A stretch of 40,774 nucleotides of DNA from Angustibacter sp. Root456 (GCF_001426435.1 NZ_LMER01000003.1:1-40774), one strand, 5' to 3'. Positions 32,467-40,774 are shown, counted from the stretch's first letter. Program-made: numbers and translations. The notes: a model not told the origin generated them from the letters alone.

Positions 32467-33609
32467 GGCGGCCTCGGGTGCGCCGGCGCGGCGGCGGGTG
32501 CGCAGCAGTCGCCGGGCCGGCACCTCGACGATGCGGTGCATCGCCACGGCGGCCAGGCCCAGCAGTCCCGCGTACGTGGCCAGCACGAGGGTGCGCTGCG
32601 GCCAGCCGGACTGGTCGTACAGGTGCACCGGCAGCAGCGCGTGCAGCGACGGCGCCAGCAGCACGTGCGTCATGTACAGGCTGTACGACACCTCGCCCCA
32701 GAACACGAACGGCCGGCTCGACAGCACGCGGGCCAGCGGGCCGGCGTCGAGCGCGAGGCAGAGCACCAGCAGCCCCAGCGCCGGTGCGAGCCAGTAGCCG
32801 TGTCGCGCCGCCGGCACCAGCAGCACCACGAGCGTCACCGCGGCGGCCAGCGGCAGGGTGAGTCGGCCGAGCCAGCGCGGTCGGGAGCGGTAGACGCGCC
32901 ACATGAGCAGGCCGGCGCCGAACTCCGTCGCCAGGCGCAGCATGCCGGCGTGCGGGACGTTGCCGTTCGGCAGCGCCCACAGCGCGAAGATGGTGAGCAT
33001 CACGGCGTACAGGCCTGTCGCGAGCAGCGCGACCGCCGCCCGACGCCGGAGCCGCGCGAGCGCCACGAACAGCACTGGCGCCGCCAGGTACGCCGCCCAC
33101 TCGGCGCTGATCGACCAGGCGGGGGCGTTGAAGCTCGGCCGGTCGTTCCACCACGCGTGCGTCAGCGTGAGGTTCTCGACGTAGGCGCTCACGGTGCGCC
33201 GGTGGCCGCCTGCGGTGACGCCGAGAGTGCCGATCAGCGCGGCCTGCAGCAGGTCCAGGTTCAGCGTCACGACGTGCACCGGCCAGACCCGAGCGAGCCG
33301 GTTGCGCAGGAACCCGCGCGTGGCCCGCGCGTCCCAGTGGCCCATCGACTCGGCGTAGTTGTACGCGAGGACGAAGCCGCTGAGGGCGAAGAAGACGTCG
33401 ACGCCGAGGTAGCCGGCGTCCATGATCGGAGCGAGCGGTCGCAGGGACGGCGCGAGCGCCAGCACGTCGGAGCGGTAGTGGAACAGCACGACCCACACGG
33501 CGGCGACCGCTCGCAGGCCGGTGAGGGCGGTGATGAGCGGACGGCGAGGCGCGACGTCGGGGCGGCCGGACGTCGGCACGCCCGGCCGCGCCTCGAGCTG
33601 CGCGCTCAT
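32458..33609 (-). CDS. Membrane acyltransferase, OafA/acyltransferase-3 family
   Basis: The 383-residue protein has about ten membrane helices and the family signatures LTGLRAVAAVWVVLFHY (conserved His, about residues 29-45), GVDVFFALSGFVLAY (about 68-82), WSISAEWAAYL and FWGEVSYSLYMTH. Relatives O-acylate surface sugars, peptidoglycan or secreted lipids; the acceptor cannot be read. It has no SGNH domain. ATG 33609 has GAGGAG five bases upstream on the minus strand. A longer frame to 33723 exists but lacks support. It stands alone between convergent and divergent neighbours. Confidence 0.9.
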   Translation of the reverse strand: MSAQLEARPGVPTSGRPDVAPRRPLITALTGLRAVAAVWVVLFHYRSDVLALAPSLRPLAPIMDAGYLGVDVFFALSGFVLAYNYAESMGHWDARATRGFLRNRLARVWPVHVVTLNLDLLQAALIGTLGVTAGGHRRTVSAYVENLTLTHAWWNDRPSFNAPAWSISAEWAAYLAAPVLFVALARLRRRAAVALLATGLYAVMLTIFALWALPNGNVPHAGMLRLATEFGAGLLMWRVYRSRPRWLGRLTLPLAAAVTLVVLLVPAARHGYWLAPALGLLVLCLALDAGPLARVLSSRPFVFWGEVSYSLYMTHVLLAPSLHALLPVHLYDQSGWPQRTLVLATYAGLLGLAAVAMHRIVEVPARRLLRTRRRAGAPEAAAP

Positions 33610-33782
33610 GCGGCTCCTCGGGGAGCGGACGACGACGCCGGCCGGGACCGGCAAAGCGGACGTCCCACCGTAACCGCACCCGCCGCCTCTCGGCACGTCG
33701 GCGTCCAGCGCGCGGGAGAGCAAGGCGGCGGCCCCGGGTTACCCTGAGGAGTTGTTCCAGCCGCACCCGGAGGGTCTTCCGC

Positions 33783-35711
33783 ATGCCTGTCGAGTCCGTC
33801 TTCCCTGCGCTCGAGCCCCTGCTCGCGCAGGTGAGCAAGCCCATCCAGTACGTCGGGGGCGAGCTCAACTCGACGGTCAAGGACTGGGACGCCGTCGCCG
33901 TCCGCTGGGCGCTCATGTACCCCGACGCCTACGAGGTCGGTGTGCCCAACCAGGGCACGATGATCCTGTACGAGGTGATCAACGAGCGCGACGACGCCCT
34001 CGCCGAGCGCACCTACTCGGTGTGGCCCGACCTCGAGGCGCTCATGCGCACGCACGGCGTGCCGCAGTTCACCGTCGACGCGCACCGCCCGGTCGCCGCT
34101 TTCGACGTGCTCGGCGTGTCGTTCTCGACCGAGCTCGGCTACACGAACCTGCTCACGGCCCTCGACCTCGCCGGCGTCCCGCTGCACGCTGCTGAGCGCA
34201 CCGACGAGCACCCGATCGTGCTGGCCGGCGGCCACGCGGCGTTCAACCCCGAGCCCATCTCGATGTTCATCGACGCGGCGGTGATCGGGGACGGCGAGGA
34301 GGCCGTGCTCGCGATCACCGACGTCATCCGCGACTTCAAGGCCGAGGGCAGCCCGGGCGGCCGTGAGGAGCTGCTGCTGCGTCTCGCCCGGTCGGGCGGC
34401 GTCTACGTGCCGGCGTTCTACGACGTCGACTACCTGCCCGACGGGCGGATCAAGCGCGTGGCGCCCAACCGTCCCGGCGTGCCGTGGCGGGTCAGCAAGC
34501 ACACCGTGATGGACCTCGACCAGTGGCCGTACCCCAAGCAGCCGCTGGTGCCGCTCGCCGAGAGCGTGCACGAGCGGATGAGCGTCGAGATCTTCCGTGG
34601 CTGCACCCGTGGCTGCCGCTTCTGCCAGGCCGGCATGATCACGCGCCCGGTGCGCGAGCGCAGCATCCAGGGGATCGGCCAGATGGTCGAGAAGGGCCTG
34701 GCCGCAACGGGTTTCGAGGAGGTCGGGCTGCTCTCGCTGTCGAGCGCCGACCACAGCGAGATCGCCGACGTCACCAAGCAGCTCGCCGACCGCTACGAGG
34801 GCACCAACACCGGCCTGTCGCTGCCCTCCACGCGCGTCGACGCCTTCAACATCGACCTCGCGAACGAGCTGAGCCGGGGCGGGCGCCGCTCGGGCCTGAC
34901 CTTCGCGCCCGAGGGCGGCAGCGCGCGCCTGCGCCGGGTCATCAACAAGATGGTCAGCGAGGACGACCTGATCCGCACCGTCGCGGCGGCCTACGCCAAC
35001 GGCTGGCGCCAGGTGAAGCTGTACTTCATGTGCGGCCTGCCCACCGAGACCGACGACGACGTGCTGCAGATCGCCGACATGGCCGCCAACGTCATCAAGG
35101 CCGGGCGCGAGGCGAGCGGCCAGCGCGACATCCGCTGCACGGTGAGCATCGGCGGATTCGTGCCCAAGCCGCACACGCCGTTCCAGTGGGCGGCGCAGCT
35201 GGACGCCGAGACCACCGACTCCCGCCTGGCCAAGCTGCGCGACGCCGTCCGGGCCAACAAGCAGTACGGGCGCTCGATCGGCTTCCGCTACCACGACGGC
35301 AAGCCAGGCATCGTCGAGGGACTGCTCTCGCGCGGAGACCGCCGGGTCGGCCGCGTCATCGAGGCCGTGTGGCGCGACGGTGGTCGCTTCGACGGCTGGA
35401 GCGAGCACTTCTCCTACGACCGCTGGATGGCGAGCGCCGAGGCCGCGCTGGCCGACGAGCCGGTGGACGTCGCCTGGTACACCACCCGCGAGCGCGAGTT
35501 CAGCGAGGTGCTGCCCTGGGACCACCTCGACTCCGGTCTCGACAAGGACTGGCTGTGGGAGGACTGGCAGGACGCGCTGTCGGAGGTCGAGGTCGACGAC
35601 TGCCGCTGGACGCCCTGCTTCGACTGCGGCGTCTGCCCTCAGCTGGGCACCGAGATCCAGATCGGGCCCACCGGCAAGACGATGCTGCCGCTCACCGTCG
35701 CCGGCCGCTGA
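33783..35711 (+). CDS. TIGR03960-type radical SAM protein of unknown function
   Basis: This 642-residue protein has an N-terminal region (about 30-215) like a B12-binding/methylthiotransferase-type Rossmann domain. A radical SAM domain with the 4Fe-4S motif C274-x3-C278-x2-C281 (GCTRGCRFCQ) follows. The C-terminus carries a second cysteine cluster: C607, C612, C615, C618 (CRWTPCFDCGVC). This matches the uncharacterised TIGR03960 family that is paired with TIGR03936/DUF2344 proteins. Substrate unknown. The extra cluster may hold another Fe-S centre or zinc. ATG 33783 has GGAGGG upstream, and TACCCT at 33740-33745 could be the -10 box. The next gene starts one base after the stop. Confidence 0.9.
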   Translation: MPVESVFPALEPLLAQVSKPIQYVGGELNSTVKDWDAVAVRWALMYPDAYEVGVPNQGTMILYEVINERDDALAERTYSVWPDLEALMRTHGVPQFTVDAHRPVAAFDVLGVSFSTELGYTNLLTALDLAGVPLHAAERTDEHPIVLAGGHAAFNPEPISMFIDAAVIGDGEEAVLAITDVIRDFKAEGSPGGREELLLRLARSGGVYVPAFYDVDYLPDGRIKRVAPNRPGVPWRVSKHTVMDLDQWPYPKQPLVPLAESVHERMSVEIFRGCTRGCRFCQAGMITRPVRERSIQGIGQMVEKGLAATGFEEVGLLSLSSADHSEIADVTKQLADRYEGTNTGLSLPSTRVDAFNIDLANELSRGGRRSGLTFAPEGGSARLRRVINKMVSEDDLIRTVAAAYANGWRQVKLYFMCGLPTETDDDVLQIADMAANVIKAGREASGQRDIRCTVSIGGFVPKPHTPFQWAAQLDAETTDSRLAKLRDAVRANKQYGRSIGFRYHDGKPGIVEGLLSRGDRRVGRVIEAVWRDGGRFDGWSEHFSYDRWMASAEAALADEPVDVAWYTTREREFSEVLPWDHLDSGLDKDWLWEDWQDALSEVEVDDCRWTPCFDCGVCPQLGTEIQIGPTGKTMLPLTVAGR

Positions 35712-35712
35712 C

Positions 35713-36426
35713 GTGCCCCGCACCCCGGACGGTCCGCCCCCGCCGCCCGTCGTCCAGCGGCTGCGCCTGCGCTACGCCAAGCGCGGCCGGCTGCGCTTCA
35801 GCAGCCACCGCGACTTCCAGCGCGCGCTCGAGCGGGCGCTGCGCCGCGCCGACGTCCCCATGGCGTACTCGGCGGGGTTCCACCCCCACCCCAAGATCTC
35901 GTTCGCGAACGCCGCGCCCACGGGCACGGCCAGCGAGGCCGAGTACGTCGAGCTGGCCCTGGCCGAGCGCCGTGACCCCGACGCGGTGCGCGCGGCGCTC
36001 GACGACAGCCTGCCCGATGGCCTCGACGTGCTGCAGGTGGTGGACGCCGACGCCGGGGCGCTCGCCGACCGCCTGGAGGCCAGCGAGTGGCTGGTGGTGC
36101 TGCCCGGCGCCGACCCCGCCGCGGTGGGTGAGGCCGTGGCGGCGTTCCTGGCCGGCGAGGTCGTCGAGGTCGAGCGCCTCACCAAGAACGGGCCGCGTGC
36201 CCTGGACGCGCGCGCGCCGGTCGAGTCGCTCGCCGTCGAGGACGGCGATCCGCAGGGGCCGACGCTGCGGCTGGTCTGCCGCCACGTCACCCCCACCGTG
36301 CGCCCGCAGGAGGTGCTCGAGGCGCTGCGTCTGACGACCGGCTTCACCCCGCCGCGCCCGGCTCAGGCCACGCGTCTGCGGCAGGGGCCGCTGCGGGACG
36401 GCGTGGTCGGCGACCCCCTGGCCTGA
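35713..36426 (+). CDS. TIGR03936/DUF2344 radical SAM-linked protein
   Basis: The product (237 residues from GTG 35713) starts with a basic domain (VQRLRLRYAKRGRLRFSSHRDFQRALERAL) and an AYSAGFHPHPKISFANA segment typical of DUF2344. The family is found fused to, or next to, the TIGR03960 radical SAM protein, so the two probably act together. The basic N-terminus suggests RNA or nucleic-acid contact. The start is one base after the upstream stop, indicating coupling. The gene lies upstream of rne. Function unknown. Confidence 0.88.
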   Translation: MPRTPDGPPPPPVVQRLRLRYAKRGRLRFSSHRDFQRALERALRRADVPMAYSAGFHPHPKISFANAAPTGTASEAEYVELALAERRDPDAVRAALDDSLPDGLDVLQVVDADAGALADRLEASEWLVVLPGADPAAVGEAVAAFLAGEVVEVERLTKNGPRALDARAPVESLAVEDGDPQGPTLRLVCRHVTPTVRPQEVLEALRLTTGFTPPRPAQATRLRQGPLRDGVVGDPLA

Positions 36427-36815
36427 CCGCGGCCGGCGTCCATGGCGTGGCGCGCGCCGGGTGCGATCCGTCAGGTATGCGATACTGCGGGTGGTCGAGC
36501 TGCACACCACACCTGCAGCTCGCCCCGACGACGTACCTGCCGCGCCCGCGCGGTGGCCGACCTCGGCGAAGCCGTCACCATCCCAGGTGACGCCGCCCGC
36601 CAGGGTCGCCGCCCGCAGCGCGACACGGCACCGGCCCGCTGGCGCCGTCGCGTACGACGCCGACGTCCGATGGCCCACGCGCTGCGCGCGACACCATCGA
36701 ACGCAACGACACGACTTCCGTCGCCCTCGCAACCGCGGGGACGACGACGCAACCCGCTCCGTGCGGCGCTGGCAGGGTGTGGACGGCGCCCGGAGCCGAC
36801 GGGAGCACACCCCCG
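36427..36815 (+). promoter_or_regulatory. rne: Long rne leader with a 5' stem-loop
   Basis: These 389 bases hold no gene I can support; the open frames there have Arg/Pro-rich, non-protein-like translations. GATACT at 36481-36486 is a -10 candidate, which would start the transcript near 36493. A perfect 9-bp stem CGAGCTGCA (36496-36504) with TGCAGCTCG (36514-36522) around a 9-base loop would then sit at the very 5' end. The remaining leader of about 290 bases could serve feedback by RNase E on its own mRNA, as known for E. coli rne. Confidence 0.4.
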
Positions 36816-39668
36816 ATGACCGACATCACCCCCGAGGCAGGCCAGAGCGAGGGCACGCCGGCGGACGCCGTCACGCCCGCTGGGTCCGACGCCGCCGCAC
36901 CGGCCAAGAAGGCCGCGCGCAAGCGTGCACCGCGCAAGAAGGCGGCCGCGACGCGGACCCCAGCCGACGCGCCCGACGCGGCCGGAGCGCCCGACGCGAC
37001 CGCCACAGAGCCTGCCGCCGACGCCGCGCCCGAGCTCGCCGAGAACGACGCACCGGCCGCACCGGCCAAGAAGGCCGCCCGCAAGCGTGCCCCCCGCAAG
37101 AAGGCCGCTGCGCCCCAGGCCGAGCAGCTGGACCTCGAGGCGGCCGCCTCCGTCGCCGTCGCCGACACCGCGGGGCAGGCCCCGGCGACCGAGGCGACCG
37201 AGGAAACCGAGGCGATTGAGGCGGCCGAGGAAACCGACGAGACGGCCGACGAGACGGCTGACGAGACGGCCCGCCCGGGCGTGGCGGTCGTCTTCCAGGC
37301 CCCCGAGCCGGTGAAGGCGCCGCGCCGCCGCCGTCGGGCCCAGGCCCCCGAGGGGCCGCCGGCGCACGAGCAGGCACCGGCGGATGCCGAGACCCAGCCC
37401 AGCGCCAGCGCGCCGGCCGAGACAAGCGCCCAGACGAGCGCCGAGACGAGCGCCGAGCCGACCGCTGAGCCGGCGACCGATCAGCCCTCCGGTGAGGAGA
37501 CCGGCGAGGGCAGCGAAGGCGGGCGCAAGCGCCGCCGCCGCGGAGGTCGTGGGCGCAAGGGTCGAGGCGGCGAGGAGTCAGCCGAGCAGAGCGCAGACGA
37601 CACGACCGGCGGCCAGGGTGCCGCGAAGGCTGACACGGCCGAGAAGGCCGAGAAGGCCGACGAGGAGTCGGCGTCGAAGGGCGAGCAGGCCGAGGCCGAG
37701 GACGAGGGCGGTTCGGCGTCCAGCCGCCGTCGCCGCCGTCGTCGCCGTCGCGCCGGCTCGGGCGACGACACCCACGAGGACGAGCCCGGCACGGTCACCA
37801 AGGTGCGCCAGCCGCGCAAGGCTGAGGACGAGGTGGCCTCGGTCAAGGGCTCGACGCGCCTGGAGGCCAAGAAGCAGCGCCGCCGCGACGGCCGCGAGGC
37901 CGGCCGCCGCAAGCCGGTGATCACCGAGGCCGAGTTCCTCGCCCGCCGTGAGGCCGTCGAGCGCACGATGATCGTGCGCGAGCGCGAGGGCCGCACCCAG
38001 ATCGCCGTGCTCGAGGACGACGTGCTCGTGGAGCACTACGTCGCCAACGAGACCAACGCCTCGATGATCGGCAACGTCTACCTCGGTCGCGTCCAGAACG
38101 TGCTGCCGAGTATGGAGGCCGCGTTCATCGACATCGGCAAGGGCCGCAACGCGGTCCTGTACGCCGGTGAGGTGAACTGGGACGCCGCCGGCCTCGAGGG
38201 GCAGCCACGGCGCATCGAGGCGGCGCTGAAGTCCGGTGACCAGGTGCTCGTGCAGGTCACGAAGGACCCGATGGGTCACAAGGGCGCCCGGCTCACGAGC
38301 CAGATCTCGCTGCCGGGCCGCTACCTGGTCTACGTGCCGAACGGTTCGATGACCGGCATCTCGCGCAAGCTGCCCGACACCGAGCGGTCGCGGCTGAAGA
38401 AGATCCTCAAGGCCGTCGTCCCCGAGCACGCCGGCGTCATCGTGCGCACGGCCGCCGAGGGCGCGAGCGAGGAGGAGCTGCAGCGCGACGTCGAGCGCCT
38501 CACCGCGCAGTGGGCCGACATCGAGAAGAAGTCCTCGTCGTCGTCCGGCGGCTCCGCGCCGAAGCTGCTGCACGGCGAGCCCGACCTCACCGTGCGGGTG
38601 ATCCGCGACGTGTTCAACGAGGACTTCAAGAGCCTCGTGGTGAGCGGGCGCAGCGCCTGGGACGTGGTGCAGCCTTACCTCGCGTCCGTGGCACCCGATC
38701 TCGCCGAGCGCGCCTCGCGCTGGACGGCGGAGGGCGACGTCTTCGCCGCGCACCGGGTCGACGAGCAGCTGGCCAAGGCCATGGACCGCAAGGTCTGGCT
38801 GCCCAGCGGGGGCTCGCTGGTGATCGACCGCACCGAGGCGATGACGGTCGTCGACGTCAACACCGGCAAGTTCACCGGCAGCGGGGGCAACCTCGAGGAG
38901 ACGGTGACCCGCAACAACCTCGAGGCCGCCGAGGAGATCGTTCGCCAGCTCCGGCTGCGCGACATCGGCGGCATCATCGTCGTCGACTTCATCGACATGG
39001 TGCTCGAGACCAACCGCGACCTCGTGCTGCGCCGGCTGCTGGAGTGCCTCGGGCGCGACCGCACCAAGCACCAGGTGGCCGAGGTGACCTCGCTGGGACT
39101 GGTGCAGATGACGCGCAAGCGCGTCGGCCAGGGCCTGCTCGAGGTGTTCAGCGAGCCGTGCGAGCACTGCAACGGCCGCGGCATCGTGGTCCACGCCGAG
39201 CCGGTGCAGGCCAGGGGCAACGGCGGGGGCAACAGCGGGGGCAACAGCGGCGGCAACAGCGGGGGCAACAGCGGCGGGAAGGCCGAGTCGAAGAGCGATG
39301 GCGGCTCGAGCGGCTCCGGCCGGTCGCGCCGCGGTCGGGGCAAGAGCAGCGAGCCGGCGGAGCCGGCGGCCGCCGCGCCGCCGCGCCAGCCGATCCCGGC
39401 CGGCCTGGTCGCCTCTCTGGCCCACCACCACGACGAGCACCACGAGCACGCCGGCGCGGTGCACGAGCACGCTGAGGCTGAGCAGGTCGAGGCCCAGCAC
39501 GCTGTGGCCGAGCAGGTCGAGGCCCAGCACGCGGTGGCCGAGCAGGCTCCCACGGGCCAGCCCGCAGAGCCCGAGCAGACCGCAGAGCCCGAGCAGCAGC
39601 CCGAGAAGCCGGCCCGCCGGCGTCGCCGGGCGTCCGCACCCGCCGGTCCGCCGACCGCCGCCTCCTGA
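36816..39668 (+). CDS. rne: Ribonuclease E/G family endoribonuclease
   Basis: This 950-residue (from ATG 36816) single-strand-specific RNase acts in mRNA decay and rRNA maturation. The catalytic part is central: an S1 domain (about 419-515, GNVYLGRVQNVLPSMEAAF), the 5' sensor region, the metal-binding D680 (TVVDVNTG) and D724 (IIVVDFIDM), and the zinc link C782-x2-C785 (PCEHCNGRG). An N-terminal extension of about 380 residues is acidic/Lys/Arg-rich and carries two copies of PAKKAARKRAPRKKAAA (29-45 and 83-99). The C-terminus has GGNS repeats (about 803-820), a His-rich stretch and AEQVEAQHAV repeats. Such flanking disordered arms are usual in actinobacterial RNase E and may anchor partners. 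ATG 36816 has GGGAG eleven bases upstream. Confidence 0.94.
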   Translation: MTDITPEAGQSEGTPADAVTPAGSDAAAPAKKAARKRAPRKKAAATRTPADAPDAAGAPDATATEPAADAAPELAENDAPAAPAKKAARKRAPRKKAAAPQAEQLDLEAAASVAVADTAGQAPATEATEETEAIEAAEETDETADETADETARPGVAVVFQAPEPVKAPRRRRRAQAPEGPPAHEQAPADAETQPSASAPAETSAQTSAETSAEPTAEPATDQPSGEETGEGSEGGRKRRRRGGRGRKGRGGEESAEQSADDTTGGQGAAKADTAEKAEKADEESASKGEQAEAEDEGGSASSRRRRRRRRRAGSGDDTHEDEPGTVTKVRQPRKAEDEVASVKGSTRLEAKKQRRRDGREAGRRKPVITEAEFLARREAVERTMIVREREGRTQIAVLEDDVLVEHYVANETNASMIGNVYLGRVQNVLPSMEAAFIDIGKGRNAVLYAGEVNWDAAGLEGQPRRIEAALKSGDQVLVQVTKDPMGHKGARLTSQISLPGRYLVYVPNGSMTGISRKLPDTERSRLKKILKAVVPEHAGVIVRTAAEGASEEELQRDVERLTAQWADIEKKSSSSSGGSAPKLLHGEPDLTVRVIRDVFNEDFKSLVVSGRSAWDVVQPYLASVAPDLAERASRWTAEGDVFAAHRVDEQLAKAMDRKVWLPSGGSLVIDRTEAMTVVDVNTGKFTGSGGNLEETVTRNNLEAAEEIVRQLRLRDIGGIIVVDFIDMVLETNRDLVLRRLLECLGRDRTKHQVAEVTSLGLVQMTRKRVGQGLLEVFSEPCEHCNGRGIVVHAEPVQARGNGGGNSGGNSGGNSGGNSGGKAESKSDGGSSGSGRSRRGRGKSSEPAEPAAAAPPRQPIPAGLVASLAHHHDEHHEHAGAVHEHAEAEQVEAQHAVAEQVEAQHAVAEQAPTGQPAEPEQTAEPEQQPEKPARRRRRASAPAGPPTAAS

Positions 39669-39677
39669 GGGCGGCGG
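39655..39677. terminator. Hairpin overlapping the rne stop
   Basis: The stem CCGCCGCC (39655-39662) pairs with GGCGGCGG (39670-39677) around a 7-base loop that contains the rne TGA. It lies between two convergent genes and could terminate both. Confidence 0.5.
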
Positions 39678-39689
39678 CCGGCCCGGCGC

Positions 39690-40658
39690 TCAGTAGCCGG
39701 CGATCGGCCGCGGGGCGTACGGCGCGGCCAACCGCGCCAGCTCGTCGTCGCTGAGCCGCAGGTCGACGGCGGCGACGGCGTCGGCGAGGTGCTGGGCCTT
39801 GGTGGCGCCGACGATCGGCGCCGTGACGACCGGCTGCTGCAGCAGCCAGGCCAGGGCCACCTGCGCCTGGCTCACGCCGCGCTCGCCCGCCACGGCCGCG
39901 ACCTGCTCGACGATGGCGCGGTCCTGCTCGCCGTAGAGGGTCTTGCCGAACTCGTCGGTGCGGCTGCGGGCGGTGGCGGTGTCCCACGGGCGGGTGAGCA
40001 GCCCGCGGGCGAGCGGGCTCCAGGGGATCACGCCGACGCCCTGGTCGGCGCACAGCGGCAGCATCTCGCGCTCCTCCTCGCGGTAGACGAGGTTGTAGTG
40101 CGGTTGCATGCTCACGAACGGCGTCCAGCCCTCGCGCTCGGCGACGTGCTGGGCCTTGGCGAACTGCCACGCTGCCATCGACGAGGCGCCGAGGTAGCGA
40201 GCCTTGCCCGCTCGCACGACGTCGTGCAGCGCCTCCATCGTCTCCTCGATCGGCGTGTGGGCGTCCCACCGGTGGATCTGGTAGAGGTCGACGTAGTCGG
40301 TGCCGAGGCGGCGCAGGCTGTGGTCGATCTCGGTGAGGATCGCCTTGCGGGACAGGCCGGCGCCGTTCGGCCCGGGGCGCATGCGCCCGTGCACCTTGGT
40401 GGCGATGACGACGTCGTCGCGGTCGGCCATCTCGGCGAGGGCGCGGCCGACGATCTGCTCGCTCGTGCCCGCTGAGTACACGTTGGCGGTGTCGAAGAAC
40501 GTGATGCCCGCCTCGAGCGCCTGCCGGATGAAGGGACGCGACGTCTCCTCGTCGAGCGTCCACTCGTGGTTGCCGGCGTGCGGGTCGCCGTAGCTCATGC
40601 AGCCGAGCGCGATGCGCGAGACCTGCAGTCCGGTGCGACCGAGCGGGACGTACTCCAC
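39690..40658 (-). CDS. Aldo/keto reductase
   Basis: This 322-residue NADPH-dependent oxidoreductase of the (beta/alpha)8 type has the catalytic tetrad D56 and Y61 (FFDTANVYS), K88 (IATKVHG) and H129 (LYQIHRWD). The ending (LSDDELARLAAPYAPRP) is like the YhdN/AKR11-type group; the substrate is unknown. GTG 40658 has GGAGGT upstream on the minus strand. It is convergent with rne, in a place where many actinobacteria have rplU-rpmA-obg directly after rne, so it is probably a local insertion of accessory DNA. Confidence 0.93.
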   Translation of the reverse strand: MEYVPLGRTGLQVSRIALGCMSYGDPHAGNHEWTLDEETSRPFIRQALEAGITFFDTANVYSAGTSEQIVGRALAEMADRDDVVIATKVHGRMRPGPNGAGLSRKAILTEIDHSLRRLGTDYVDLYQIHRWDAHTPIEETMEALHDVVRAGKARYLGASSMAAWQFAKAQHVAEREGWTPFVSMQPHYNLVYREEEREMLPLCADQGVGVIPWSPLARGLLTRPWDTATARSRTDEFGKTLYGEQDRAIVEQVAAVAGERGVSQAQVALAWLLQQPVVTAPIVGATKAQHLADAVAAVDLRLSDDELARLAAPYAPRPIAGY

Positions 40659-40748
40659 GGGCTACCTCCGAGCACTGGCGCACCCGGGTGGTGCGCGACC
40701 CGTCCAGGCTGCCACCCAGCGCCGACACCCGCCGTCCGAGCCCCCCAC

Positions 40749-40774
40749 CGTGCACTTCGGGTCCGAAGTGCACG
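40749..40774. repeat. Perfect palindrome at the window end
   Basis: CGTGCACTTCGG (40749-40760) pairs exactly with CCGAAGTGCACG (40763-40774) around GT, a 12-bp stem that ends on the last base of the window. It is preceded by a C run. It may continue or be repeated beyond the edge. Confidence 0.8.

Noticed and set aside
36442-36819. 125-codon frame in the rne leader
   Set aside because: Arg/Pro/Ala-rich translation without structure, and overlaps the rne start in another frame.

Overview
The window comes from a very GC-rich Gram-positive actinobacterium. The gene order trigger factor-clpP1-clpP2-clpX, folC-DUF4233-ndk-mreBCD-mrdA-rodA and radical SAM pair-rne is typical of Micrococcales and their relatives. 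An Intrasporangiaceae/Dermatophilaceae-like host is my guess from gene order alone; no database search was run.

Region 1 (1-4403) is the right-hand part of an integrated genetic element. It begins with what looks like the terminal repeats of an IS21-type insertion sequence. It then carries small unrecognised genes, several of them translationally coupled, and ends with a complete tyrosine integrase beside the 3' end of a tRNA-Gly gene, the probable attachment site. The left end of the element lies outside the window. Transfer and replication genes are not seen.

Region 2 (4404-9869) is core: divergent tRNA-Gly(TCC) and tRNA-Pro(TGG), tig, a convergent MOSC-domain gene, and the clpP1-clpP2-clpX protease locus. 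A sequence matching the ClgR activator box precedes clpP1.

Region 3 (9877-17017) holds a DinB-like gene, a DUF559-type nuclease gene bracketed by perfect 60-bp inverted repeats built from 32-bp units, a GGDEF-EAL c-di-GMP enzyme, valS and a small membrane protein. The repeat-flanked nuclease cassette (10490-11596) is the strongest candidate here for an undescribed mobile or selfish unit. A second palindromic element of unrelated sequence (23794-23977) also overwrites the 3' end of a host gene, and a third perfect palindrome sits on the last 26 bases of the window.

Region 4 (16788-30362) is core: ileS behind a T-box leader that appears to act on translation, a class V aminotransferase/cysteine desulfurase-like gene, folC with its DUF4233 partner, ndk, and the cell-shape operon mreB-mreC-mreD-mrdA-rodA with stop/start overlaps at its last three junctions.

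Region 5 (30563-40774) has a DEAD-box RNA helicase with a Gly/Gln-rich tail, a small hypothetical gene, an OafA-type acyltransferase, the radical SAM/DUF2344 pair of unknown function, an RNase E/G gene with a long leader and low-complexity extensions at both ends, and an aldo/keto reductase where many actinobacteria have rplU-rpmA. The gene functions fall into protein quality control (Tig, Clp), translation (tRNAs, ValS, IleS, T-box), one-carbon and nucleotide metabolism (FolC, Ndk), wall elongation (Mre/PBP2/RodA) and RNA metabolism (DEAD-box helicase, Rne).
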